Of a stretch of 64,000 nt of DNA, positions 1 to 7,972 are shown piece by piece. Below the pieces are notes generated by a model, which made no database searches, was not told the DNA's origin, and was given only the letters and a program-made list of their open reading frames with translations. Within the stretch, counting starts at the first letter, position 1; every line of letters begins with the position of its first letter. The translations under genes and the position numbers were made by a program. This stretch comes from Terriglobus albidus. Its GTDB lineage: Bacteria; Acidobacteriota; Terriglobia; Terriglobales; Acidobacteriaceae. The DNA lies in NCBI RefSeq assembly GCF_025685425.1, contig NZ_JAGTAS010000056.1, positions 62,001-126,000 on the forward strand, written 5' to 3'.

Positions 1-1656
1 TACGAGCAAACCAGCCTCAGCACCTCTCAACGTCAGGCTCTCGCCGTCGATTTTCCCGCCAGCAGCCAGTACGTCACCGGCATGGGTGGTACCGAATTTC
101 CTTCTGCGGACGTATCCTCCTCGAACACCACCTATTGGGAATCAGCCGGTGGTAGTGATGTCGTTTCGTCGGCAAAATCTTATGTTCCCGAACAGGTCTG
201 GAACGATGATTCCTCCAGTAGCGGCCTTTCGTCGGGCGGTGGGGGTATCAGTACCTTTACCTCCCGCCCCAGTTGGCAAACCGGCGTTACCGGCATTTCC
301 TCGGGAAGCTATCGGCTCGTTCCAGACATCTCTCTCGATTCTTCCCCTGACAACGCAGGCTATCTCTTCTGTTCGAGTGACTCTGACGCTACCGGTGTCA
401 GTGGAAGCTGTTCCAACGGATTTCGTGACAGCAACAGTACTTACCTTACAGTCGCTGGTGGTACCAGCTTTGCATCCCCGATCTTCTCCGGCATGATGGC
501 CCTGATCAACCAGAAGCTCAACTCCACTGGTCAGGGAGTTATCAACTCCACCCTCTATCAACTGGCATCGAGCTCCAGCACCTATGCTTCCGCCTTTCAT
601 GACATCACCAGCGGAAGCAATGCCTGCACCGCGGGCTCAAGCTATTGCTCAGGGAGCGCCACAAGCCAATATGCCGCCACGACCGGATACGATGAAGCCA
701 CCGGTCTGGGCTCCATCGATTTCTATAACCTCTTTTCCGCCTGGCCAACCCCAACCAACACATCTTCAAAGAGCTCTTCGAAAACGACCCTGACTGCTGC
801 CACGACTTCTCCGAGTTCCGGAGCGAACGACGTGGTGACCATCACGGTTGCCTCGGGATCGAGTTCCGCCACATCTACACCCACCGGTACCCTATCGATC
901 GCCGTGGACGGCACGACCGTGAACTCATCGTTGGCGCTTACAAGCGGAACCGCCGCCTATACCTTCTCGTCAACCACCTCCGGCACTCACGTCGTAAGCG
1001 CCACCTACTCTGGTGATAGTACGTATGCCAGTTCTTCGGGGGTGATTACGCTCACGATTGGCTCGACAAGCGGTACTACGTCTGGAAGCGGCGGTTCGGG
1101 TTCAACCACGGTGACTGCCACTCCCTCTGGGGGCTTTACCGGCACCGTGTCCTACTCTCTGTCGACATCCAACACCTATTTGCAACAATATGCTTGCTAC
1201 GACCTCTCGGACGCCTCCGTTACGGGCACAAGCGCCGTCAGTGAAACGCTCACCATCTATCTGGGGACCACATACTGCGCGAATGCCCAGCGCAAAGGAA
1301 AGATGCATGGTTTCACTCAGGTCGCTCAAACAAATTCCAGTGCTCTTCCAGGAGGCGCCCTATCAGGGATAGCCGGTATCTTTGCGGCTGGCCTGGTCTG
1401 CCTACGACGCCGACGTCTTCGTTCGCTCTGGTTGCTCGTACTCGTAGGGGTAAGCATGAGCTTTGCGCTCACCGGATGTGGAAGCAGCAATGGTTCATCG
1501 TCTTCCTCCAAGAGTTTCACCGTTTCAATTTCGCCATCCACTGTAACGCTTTCTGCGGGAAGTTCAGGGGTGCCCACGGGCACTTATAGCGTCACGATCA
1601 AAGGCACTTCGGGATCTCTATCCTCTTCAACAACGCTCACCCTGACGGTCAATTGA
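1..1656 (+). CDS. S53 (sedolisin/kumamolisin-like) protease, 3' part; 5' end outside window
   Basis: The frame is open from base 1, so the N-terminal pro-domain and the Glu/Asp of the Ser-Glu-Asp triad lie upstream of the window. The catalytic-serine motif GGTSFASP is encoded at about 454-480, followed by the usual helix. Around 770-1060 comes an Ig-like module (bacterial Ig-like repeat, ending in a GDSTYASSSG-type strand). A Ser/Gly linker and a second beta-rich stretch with two Cys follow. Near the C-terminus there is a hydrophobic segment, an Arg cluster (RRRR), a second hydrophobic segment ending in LTGC, and a last Ig-like strand set. Family knowledge: acid-acting secreted endopeptidases, expanded in Acidobacteriota. 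The internal LTGC resembles a lipobox but sits far from any N-terminus, so lipidation is doubtful. Assignment to S53 is firm; the role of the tail is not known. Confidence 0.85.
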   Translation, partial: YEQTSLSTSQRQALAVDFPASSQYVTGMGGTEFPSADVSSSNTTYWESAGGSDVVSSAKSYVPEQVWNDDSSSSGLSSGGGGISTFTSRPSWQTGVTGISSGSYRLVPDISLDSSPDNAGYLFCSSDSDATGVSGSCSNGFRDSNSTYLTVAGGTSFASPIFSGMMALINQKLNSTGQGVINSTLYQLASSSSTYASAFHDITSGSNACTAGSSYCSGSATSQYAATTGYDEATGLGSIDFYNLFSAWPTPTNTSSKSSSKTTLTAATTSPSSGANDVVTITVASGSSSATSTPTGTLSIAVDGTTVNSSLALTSGTAAYTFSSTTSGTHVVSATYSGDSTYASSSGVITLTIGSTSGTTSGSGGSGSTTVTATPSGGFTGTVSYSLSTSNTYLQQYACYDLSDASVTGTSAVSETLTIYLGTTYCANAQRKGKMHGFTQVAQTNSSALPGGALSGIAGIFAAGLVCLRRRRLRSLWLLVLVGVSMSFALTGCGSSNGSSSSSKSFTVSISPSTVTLSAGSSGVPTGTYSVTIKGTSGSLSSSTTLTLTVN

Positions 1657-2048
1657 AAGGCAAGATTCAAAAAACGACTGAACTTGCCATCCAAAGCTAA
1701 GACATATTTGCCTCCGCAACAGGCAAGGGCAGTTCGGCTCCGATACTCGGAAGTGCCCGATGAACCAAAGACTCGTCCAATGATGCGAGTGATCAATGGT
1801 CGCCTCAGAACCAACGTACCGAGGTCGGAAAACCTCTCCTTCTTCGATGGTTGCTCTTCGATTTCGAGTTATCCGCTTTTCACAAAGCGGTACCTGGTGG
1901 CGGCGCACAGATTAGTCCCGAGCCGGTCGGAGCTGCGCGAACACAAACCGCGTGACACTTCGTTACAAACTATTACCTATCGTGACAACAATCGGTGAGG
2001 CGAGATCGTCTTCCTAGCGGGACTCAAAAACGATTGCGCGGTGACACG
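1657..2048. other. Intergenic region with regulatory array
   Basis: About 390 bases between the protease and the TonB receptor with no convincing gene. The only clear structure is the four-site GTNAC-type array at 1952-1986, described separately. I see no strong Rho-independent terminator after the protease stop. Confidence 0.5.
1952..1986 (-). promoter_or_regulatory. Cpx-like box array, four half-sites at 10-bp pitch
   Basis: On the + strand GTGAC starts at 1952, GTTAC at 1962, ATTAC at 1972 and GTGAC at 1982, each separated by five bases. On the minus strand this reads GTCAC-N5-GTAAT-N5-GTAAC-N5-GTCAC. It is the same pattern as the perfect GTAAC-N5-GTAAC boxes in front of the two response-regulator genes. 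It lies about 60 bases before the receptor start at 2049. CpxR of E. coli recognises GTAAA-N5-GTAAA, so this is inferred to be bound by the CpxR-like regulators encoded downstream. Confidence 0.65.
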
Positions 2049-4904
2049 ATGACTTTTATCTTCAAAGGGCTAACGCTCGCTCTGATCCTTACATCGCTCT
2101 GGATGCCGATAGCATGGGCTCAGAGCTCTACAGGAACGGTCCGCGGTACGGTTGCGGATCCCTCCGGAGCACTCGTGCCATCCGCCGGGATCATATTGAC
2201 CAATGAGAACGGCTATTCGAAGACCGTTAGGAGCGGACGCGATGGAGGCTTTGAGGTGGGGAGCCTTGTTCCAGGCCGCTATTCACTTTCGGTAACTGCG
2301 GGTGGGTTCGCGCCACTGACGGTGAATGACGTCCTCGTCTATGGGGGCAAGGTAACCTCCGAGAAACTCACCCTGAGAATCCTTGTCGAAGAGCAGCAGG
2401 TGCAGGTCAGTACAGGTGGCCTCAGCGTCGATACCAGCGCAGACAACAATGCAACTGCCATTGTGATCAAAGGGAAAGATCTCGACGCCCTCTCTGATGA
2501 CCCGGACCAACTCCAAAATGAGCTCAACGCATTGGCCGGTCCTTCGGCAGGCCCGAACGGTGGCCAAATTTACATCGACGGCTTCACCGGGGGACAGCTT
2601 CCGCCTAAATCGTCGATTCGGGAGATTCGCATCAACCAGAATCCGTTCTCGGCACAGTATGACAAGCTCGGGTATGGCCGCATTGAGATCCTCACCAAAC
2701 CCGGCACAGACAAGTTTCAAGGCTCGGTTCTGGTAAATGGCAATGACTCATCGTTCAACTCCCTGAATCCTTTCATCACGAGCCAACCGAACTACTACAC
2801 CACGTTTCTGAGCGGAAATCTGAGCGGCTCTCTAAATCGATCGACCTCGTGGTTTGGGAGTGTGTTCCAACGAGACAACCAGTCCAACTCCATCATCAAC
2901 GCGCAACGGCTTGATGGAAGTGGCGCCAGCTACAACTACAAGGCGGCGGTGGCCAATCCGCAATCACGGCTTGATCTCAGCTCGCGGATCGATCTTCAGT
3001 TGACTACGAATAATACCCTCAGCATCCGATATATGTATGACCGGCAGAAGCAGTCGAATAGCGGGGTGTCGCAATTTGCGCTGGAGAGTCAAGCGTATGA
3101 TGTTTTGGATCATGAGCATACCGTCCAGGTCAGCGATACTCAAGTTCTCAATGCGAACGCCGTGAACGAAACCCGCTTTCAATACACAGGAGCACGGGAT
3201 AGCCAGGTCGCACGCAGCGCCGACCCTACGATTACAGTACAAGGTGCGTTTACAGGTGGTGGGAGCAATGAAGGCACGGTTCGGGATAATCAAGATCGAT
3301 TCGAACTCCAAAACTACACGACCGTCGCTGCAGGGAAGCACGCAATCAATCTTGGCTTGCGATTACGTCTTACCCATGCATTCAGCTATTCGACCTCGGG
3401 TTTCAATGGCAACTACACCTATCAGTCGCTAAATTCCTATGCGCTCAAGGCACCTTCGCAATACGAGATCACAACCGGGGCGACCGATGTACGAGCGAAT
3501 CTCTTCGATGCCGGCCTGTTTTTTCAAGACGACTACCGGGCACGGCCAAATCTGACTTTGAGCTATGGGCTCCGCTTTGAAGGACAGAATCGCATTAACG
3601 ATTACGCCAATTGGGCACCGCGCTTCTCATTGGCTTGGGCACCTTTCTCCGGGAATGGAAAAACTCCGGCGAAGACAATCGTTCGCGCTGGCTATGGATG
3701 GTTCTTTGATCGCTTTACGACCACCAACCTCCTTACTGCGATCCGGCAGAACGGCGTAAACCAAAAGCAGTATGTTGTGAAGAACCCGACTTTCTATCAG
3801 AATGCTCCTCCCCCAACGCAGCTAGCCTCCAGCAGCACGGTCGCTCCGACGATCTATCAGGTCTCACCCAAGCTCAAGGCCGCGCTCAATATGCAGCTGG
3901 CATTTGGCCTTGAGCATCAGTTCGGAAGAGTGGCCACCGTCTCGGGGACCTACATCTATTCCCGTGGCATCCACCAGTATCTAACGAACAATATCAATGC
4001 GTTCGTGCAAGGCACCTATGATCCCGTGAGCGGGACGGGCGTACGGCCCAACGGTTTGAATGAGAACATTTATCAATTTCAGTCTGGGGCCGTATACAAC
4101 CAAAATCAATTGATGATGAACTACACGGTGAGGGCGCGCCGTATTTCGCTCTTCGGCTTCTATATGTTGAACTTCGCCAAGGCCGACAGTTCCGGAGCAA
4201 CCTACTTTCCGTCGACTCCAACGAATCCCGGAGCTGATTACGGCCGAGCCAACTTCGATGTGCGGAATCGCTTTCTGCTTGGCGGAAGCTTGCAGGCCCC
4301 CTTCGGAATATCGTTAAGTCCGATGCTGGTCGCGAACGCCGGAAGCCCCTTCAACATCACGGTCGGGCAGGATCTCAACGGCGACAACCAGTTCAATGAT
4401 CGTCCCGCATTTGCCACCTCCACGAGCACCAAGACGATGCAGACCGAATATGGTCTCTTCGACCTGAGCCCAGACGCCAACCGAAGCCGCATCCCTTACA
4501 ACTACGGTGCTGGCCCCGCCCAGTTAAGCATGAATCTGCGCGTGAGTAAGTCATTTGGCATCGGCCCGAGAATGGAGGGTGGACCGCGAGGAGCGACGGG
4601 CATTCCAGGTGGCCCCGGCGGGCCTGGAGGCCCTCCTCCGGGCGGAGCCCCAGGCGGAGGGCTTGGTCCGGGCGGTATGAGTGGAAACGGGGGACCACCC
4701 CGATTGGACATGCTCGCGCCACGTCGATATTCCCTCACGTTTGGGGCGATGGGCCGGAATGTCTTCAACAACGTCAATCTGGTGGCGCCGGTCGGGGTCC
4801 TCCAATCTCCTCTGTTCGGCAAGTCCAATGCGCTTGCGGGAGGATTCTTCTCATCGCAGGCCGCCAACCGCAGTATTGACCTGCAGATGAGCTTCTCTTT
4901 TTAG
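2049..4904 (+). CDS. Oar-like TonB-dependent outer-membrane receptor with carboxypeptidase-regulatory-like domain
   Basis: 951 residues from the ATG at 2049; an in-frame GTG at 1995 would add residues ahead of the obvious signal peptide (MTFIFKGLTLALILTSLW, cut near AQS), so 2049 is preferred. Residues about 28-110 form a carboxypeptidase-regulatory/CNA-B-like domain (GTVRGTVADPSGALVPSA). A plug-like stretch and a long beta-barrel rich in aromatic strands follow, ending in the outer-membrane-type terminal FSF. Family role: energy-dependent uptake or surface function in the outer membrane; the substrate cannot be read. Odd: near residues 840-885 a Gly/Pro-rich collagen-like stretch (GGPGGPGGPPPGG) lies just before the last barrel strands. 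The Cpx-like array upstream suggests envelope-stress control. Neighbours give no sugar-specific clue. Confidence 0.85.
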   Translation: MTFIFKGLTLALILTSLWMPIAWAQSSTGTVRGTVADPSGALVPSAGIILTNENGYSKTVRSGRDGGFEVGSLVPGRYSLSVTAGGFAPLTVNDVLVYGGKVTSEKLTLRILVEEQQVQVSTGGLSVDTSADNNATAIVIKGKDLDALSDDPDQLQNELNALAGPSAGPNGGQIYIDGFTGGQLPPKSSIREIRINQNPFSAQYDKLGYGRIEILTKPGTDKFQGSVLVNGNDSSFNSLNPFITSQPNYYTTFLSGNLSGSLNRSTSWFGSVFQRDNQSNSIINAQRLDGSGASYNYKAAVANPQSRLDLSSRIDLQLTTNNTLSIRYMYDRQKQSNSGVSQFALESQAYDVLDHEHTVQVSDTQVLNANAVNETRFQYTGARDSQVARSADPTITVQGAFTGGGSNEGTVRDNQDRFELQNYTTVAAGKHAINLGLRLRLTHAFSYSTSGFNGNYTYQSLNSYALKAPSQYEITTGATDVRANLFDAGLFFQDDYRARPNLTLSYGLRFEGQNRINDYANWAPRFSLAWAPFSGNGKTPAKTIVRAGYGWFFDRFTTTNLLTAIRQNGVNQKQYVVKNPTFYQNAPPPTQLASSSTVAPTIYQVSPKLKAALNMQLAFGLEHQFGRVATVSGTYIYSRGIHQYLTNNINAFVQGTYDPVSGTGVRPNGLNENIYQFQSGAVYNQNQLMMNYTVRARRISLFGFYMLNFAKADSSGATYFPSTPTNPGADYGRANFDVRNRFLLGGSLQAPFGISLSPMLVANAGSPFNITVGQDLNGDNQFNDRPAFATSTSTKTMQTEYGLFDLSPDANRSRIPYNYGAGPAQLSMNLRVSKSFGIGPRMEGGPRGATGIPGGPGGPGGPPPGGAPGGGLGPGGMSGNGGPPRLDMLAPRRYSLTFGAMGRNVFNNVNLVAPVGVLQSPLFGKSNALAGGFFSSQAANRSIDLQMSFSF

Positions 4905-5003
4905 TGCAACCCCGAGAAAAAAGGGAAGTGTCCGATTCAGGTTAGGACGTCGTCGATGGTGCTGAATTGGCCATGGACCGGATTCTGAATGGATTTGTCG
5001 TTT

Positions 5004-5018
5004 GTAACGATTGGTAAC
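5004..5018 (+). promoter_or_regulatory. Cpx-like box GTAAC-GATTG-GTAAC
   Basis: A perfect direct repeat GTAAC (5004-5008), five-base spacer, GTAAC (5014-5018), 54 bases before the start of the first response regulator. The same 15 bases recur at 7168 and 14794. The pattern matches the spacing of the E. coli CpxR box and predicts autoregulation. Confidence 0.75.
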
Positions 5019-5072
5019 GAGAGCCAGAGAGATCGTTCAGCGAGGAGCAGACTAGTAGGGGAGGGGTTCAGA

Positions 5073-5819
5073 ATGATCGAGACTCCACATGCCGGGACGG
5101 AGCACGTACTCGTAATCGATGACGATGTGGAACTCTGTTCGATGCTGGAGGACTTTTTATCCCGACATGGGTGGCAAGTATCCACGGTTCACACGGGGCA
5201 AAAGGGGATGGATGCCGCGCGAACGATGCATGCCGACCTGGTTGTGCTCGATGTCATGCTGCCGGACTTCGATGGTTTCGAGGTACTTCGGCGATTGCAA
5301 CGGGAGATGCCGATCCGGGTTTTGTTGCTGACCGCCCGAGGGGAGGAGATTGACCGGATTGTTGGATTGGAACTGGGAGCGGACGATTACCTTCCCAAAC
5401 CCTTCAATCCAAGAGAGCTCTTGGCGCGCATGAGGGCAGTGATGCGGCGCTCGACCATTATGCCGCGGACGGATCTCCCCGCCGACACGTCGAGCGCTGG
5501 TTTCTCGGTAGACAGTCCGAACCGGCAGATCCGGTTCAAAGGTCGGCTGTTGGAGCTCACCGATGTGGAATATCTCTTGCTTCGGCTATTACTCGCACAT
5601 CCAGGTGAAGTTCTCAGCCGTGACGCGCTGTGTCTCGAAGCGCTGCAAAGACCACATCGTGCCTATGACAGAAGCCTGGACATGCATGTTTCTCGTTTAA
5701 GAAAGAAACTAGAGGCATTGCCCTCGTTTCATGGCGCATTGATTGCAGTTCGCAGTAGCGGGTACCGCTTTTCTCCTTCACTCCCTGAGGACCCAGCGGA
5801 AGAAGAGTCGAAGGCATAA
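5073..5819 (+). CDS. OmpR/CpxR-type response regulator (orphan paralogue)
   Basis: 248 residues from the ATG at 5073, chosen because GAGGGG precedes it and the paralogue at 7238 starts identically (MIETP). Receiver domain at residues 11-125 with acidic pocket D16-D18, phospho-acceptor D60 (VVLDVMLPDFDG), T87 and K109 (DDYLPKPFN). The winged-helix DNA-binding domain occupies about residues 145-240 (ELTDVEYLLLRLL, VSRLRKKLE, VRSSGYRF). By eye about 90% identical to the second copy. The ARGEEIDRIVGLELGADDYLPKPFN run closely resembles CpxR. No intact kinase follows, only a short vestige of one, so this copy must rely on the kinase at 7969 or act alone. A GTAAC box upstream suggests autoregulation. 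Confidence 0.92.
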   Translation: MIETPHAGTEHVLVIDDDVELCSMLEDFLSRHGWQVSTVHTGQKGMDAARTMHADLVVLDVMLPDFDGFEVLRRLQREMPIRVLLLTARGEEIDRIVGLELGADDYLPKPFNPRELLARMRAVMRRSTIMPRTDLPADTSSAGFSVDSPNRQIRFKGRLLELTDVEYLLLRLLLAHPGEVLSRDALCLEALQRPHRAYDRSLDMHVSRLRKKLEALPSFHGALIAVRSSGYRFSPSLPEDPAEEESKA

Positions 5820-5885
5820 GGACATTTTCTTCAACTGTTCCTGTCCTGTCCTTCTGGATCTGTTCGTAGTCTTCGATGCGCCTGA
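5816..5885 (+). pseudogene. Vestige of a sensor-kinase 5' end
   Basis: Directly after the first regulator, the DNA still aligns with the first 70 or so bases of the kinase gene at 7969. ATAAGGACATTTTCTTCAAC here corresponds to ATGAGGACCTTCTTTCTTCAG there, and later codons still give LQLFLS and, in a shifted frame, FW. The start codon is now ATA and small deletions break the frame. This is what a tandem regulator-kinase duplication would leave after the first kinase was deleted. Confidence 0.6.
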
Positions 5886-5951
5886 ATGGGAAGCCAACTC
5901 CTTCCGGAAGACTGCCCATGAGGCCGGTGTTGGAGTTGGCGAGATGGAACC

Positions 5952-6941
5952 TCAAGCGGGTTTCTGATGTGCTGCAGTCTTCTTCAACTTCTTAGTCACG
6001 GACTTCGCAAGCTTGTTCGCGATATCGAGACTGTCCGAATCCCCACGCTCGGTTTCCTTGAGGTCCTTGTCCAAAAGCACCTTGCCTTGGTAGTCCTGCA
6101 GATGGACGTGAAATTTCAGGCTTGTTACTCCCAGGAACATGCCAAGTGGCCCTGTGGAGGCCCGCACTGCCGCGTTTCCTTTGTTGAATGCACTAAGACT
6201 CAGAGCTAGACTTGCCATCGGACACGCCGCACCGCTGGCACGATCGCCGTCACGAAATACCTGGCCGAAGCCAGCGTCCGCCTGCAGCCGCCGGATCAGT
6301 TGTTCGTAGAGCAGCACTTTGTATTCTGTCGGGACCGGTACATCGGCGGCATCGATCGTTGAAATCTTCAACGTGGCCATTCCTGCAGTTCCATCCACGC
6401 ATGGATGCTGTTGTTCCTCGATCTTTGCCTGAGCAAGTGGAGAGCCGAAGAGCTTAGCCGCATTGAGGGCCTCCAATTTGGGAAGCAGAAAGACCGCCCC
6501 GTGATATGCGTCATGTGCGTCTCGAAATTCTACGGTTAGAAGATCCACCTGTTTGTGGGTCACCGCTGCGATGACCGATCCCCCACCGTAGGGGATTACC
6601 TTACGGCTGAATCTTCCGAGCGTGCCACCCTTCTCCATGTGCATATCTCCCGCCGAAATTGCGAAAATTCGTGCACGCTCAATGGTGGTCTGGCCGGAAG
6701 AAGTGGCGAATGTAATCGTCGTTGGCGAGATGGACAAGATACCCTCGATGTTCGGCTTACTCTCAATCAACCCGATCAGATGAAGCGCGTGATCGGACTT
6801 CCAGAGAAGGGGAGTAGGCGAGGGCGCGGCCTTGACGACATCTTGACAGATGGCCGCAGCGGTGGAAAGCAGGAAGGCGGCTAAACTGAACGTGTGAAAC
6901 CTACGCGCGGAGAGGGAACGGCGGACAGTAACTAAGAGCAT
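5952..6941 (-). CDS. Secreted DUF4410-like protein of unknown function
   Basis: 329 residues from the ATG at 6941, with GGAG upstream; an in-frame TTG two codons earlier is less likely. A signal peptide is clear (SLAAFLLSTAAAICQ). The middle part (FATSSGQTTIERARIFAI) is beta-rich. The C-terminal half (LYEQLIRRLQADAGFGQVFRDGD ... DKDLKETERGDSDSLDIANKLAKSV) resembles the DUF4410 group of envelope proteins. That match is from memory and tentative. It sits between the two response-regulator copies on the opposite strand, so it was either between the duplicated units or inserted when the first kinase was lost. It shares the 296-base upstream gap with the second regulator. Function unknown. Confidence 0.6.
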   Translation of the reverse strand: MLLVTVRRSLSARRFHTFSLAAFLLSTAAAICQDVVKAAPSPTPLLWKSDHALHLIGLIESKPNIEGILSISPTTITFATSSGQTTIERARIFAISAGDMHMEKGGTLGRFSRKVIPYGGGSVIAAVTHKQVDLLTVEFRDAHDAYHGAVFLLPKLEALNAAKLFGSPLAQAKIEEQQHPCVDGTAGMATLKISTIDAADVPVPTEYKVLLYEQLIRRLQADAGFGQVFRDGDRASGAACPMASLALSLSAFNKGNAAVRASTGPLGMFLGVTSLKFHVHLQDYQGKVLLDKDLKETERGDSDSLDIANKLAKSVTKKLKKTAAHQKPA

Positions 6942-7147
6942 AAACAAGGTCTCCAGCTAAACGTGAGGCCGATACCGAACCGTTCTGAGTGCGGGTATAT
7001 CGGTGTAAATAGCGCGCTACAACGAAGCTCATGGATGCCAGGTCGATTCTGCGTTTGGCACGCACCTCTTTCGGAGAGCAAACCGGACGAACTTCATCGT
7101 TCCGCAGTGCGACTCCTATAGGAGATATCGAGGAGCTAGATCAGGGC

Positions 7148-7182
7148 GTAACGGTGAGTCATCGTATGTAACGATTGGTAAC
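7148..7182 (+). promoter_or_regulatory. Cpx-like box array upstream of response regulator 2
   Basis: GTAAC starts at 7148, GTCAT at 7158, GTAAC at 7168 and GTAAC at 7178, all with five-base spacers. The last two form the same perfect GTAAC-GATTG-GTAAC element as at 5004. The array ends 55 bases before the regulator start. The distance and orientation match those of the first regulator, which supports shared origin by duplication and autoregulation. Confidence 0.75.
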
Positions 7183-7237
7183 GAGAATCTAAGGAATCAT
7201 TCGGGCAGGAGCACACTAGAAGAGGAGGGGGTTCAGT

Positions 7238-7972
7238 ATGATCGAAACTCCGCTTGCAGGAACGGAACGTGTCCTCGTTATCGATGACGATGTGGAACTC
7301 TGTTCCATGCTGGAGGATTTTCTATCCCGACATGGGTGGCAGGTATCCACGGTTCACAACGGACAGACCGGAATGGATGCGGCGAGGAGGTTCCATGCGG
7401 ATCTCATTGTGCTCGATGTTATGCTGCCGGACTTCGATGGTTTCGAGGTACTTCGGCGGCTGCAACGGGAGATGCCCACGCGGGTTCTGTTGCTAACTGC
7501 CCGAGGAGAAGAGATTGATCGCATTGTTGGATTGGAGCTGGGAGCGGACGATTACCTTCCCAAGCCTTTCAATCCGAGAGAGCTCTTGGCTCGTATGCGG
7601 GCCGTGATGCGGCGTTCGACCATTATGCCTCGATCGGAACTCGCCGAGGGAGTGTCCAGCGTTGGCTTCTCTGTCGACAGTCCGAATCGGCAGATCCGAT
7701 TCAAAGGCCGGCTTTTAGATCTCACCGACGTGGAATATCTCTTGCTTCGGATGCTGCTGGCACATCCCGCTGAGGTGCTCAGTCGTGACGAGCTGTGCCT
7801 TGAAGCCCTGCAAAGACCGTATCGCGCCTATGACAGAAGTCTGGACATGCATGTTTCCCGTCTAAGAAAGAAATTGGAGGCGTTACCCTCGTTTCACGGT
7901 GGATTGATCGCAGTCCGCAGCAGTGGTTATCGGTTCTCTCCTGATATTCCTTCAGAAGAGGGGCGTGAATGA
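7238..7972 (+). CDS. cpxR: CpxR-type response regulator, first gene of a two-component operon
   Basis: 244 residues; strong GAGGAGGGGG ribosome binding site before ATG 7238. Receiver domain with D16-D18, phospho-acceptor D60 (IVLDVMLPDFDG), and the DDYLPKPFNPREL lysine motif; OmpR-type winged helix from about residue 145 (DLTDVEYLLLRMLLAHPAEV, VSRLRKKLEAL, VRSSGYRFSP). It overlaps the kinase gene by four bases (ATGA), indicating translational coupling. The receiver sequence and the GTAAC-N5-GTAAC boxes both point to the CpxR group. Differences from the first copy cluster in the interdomain linker and the tail. It is the likely partner of the adjacent kinase. Confidence 0.93.
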   Translation: MIETPLAGTERVLVIDDDVELCSMLEDFLSRHGWQVSTVHNGQTGMDAARRFHADLIVLDVMLPDFDGFEVLRRLQREMPTRVLLLTARGEEIDRIVGLELGADDYLPKPFNPRELLARMRAVMRRSTIMPRSELAEGVSSVGFSVDSPNRQIRFKGRLLDLTDVEYLLLRMLLAHPAEVLSRDELCLEALQRPYRAYDRSLDMHVSRLRKKLEALPSFHGGLIAVRSSGYRFSPDIPSEEGRE

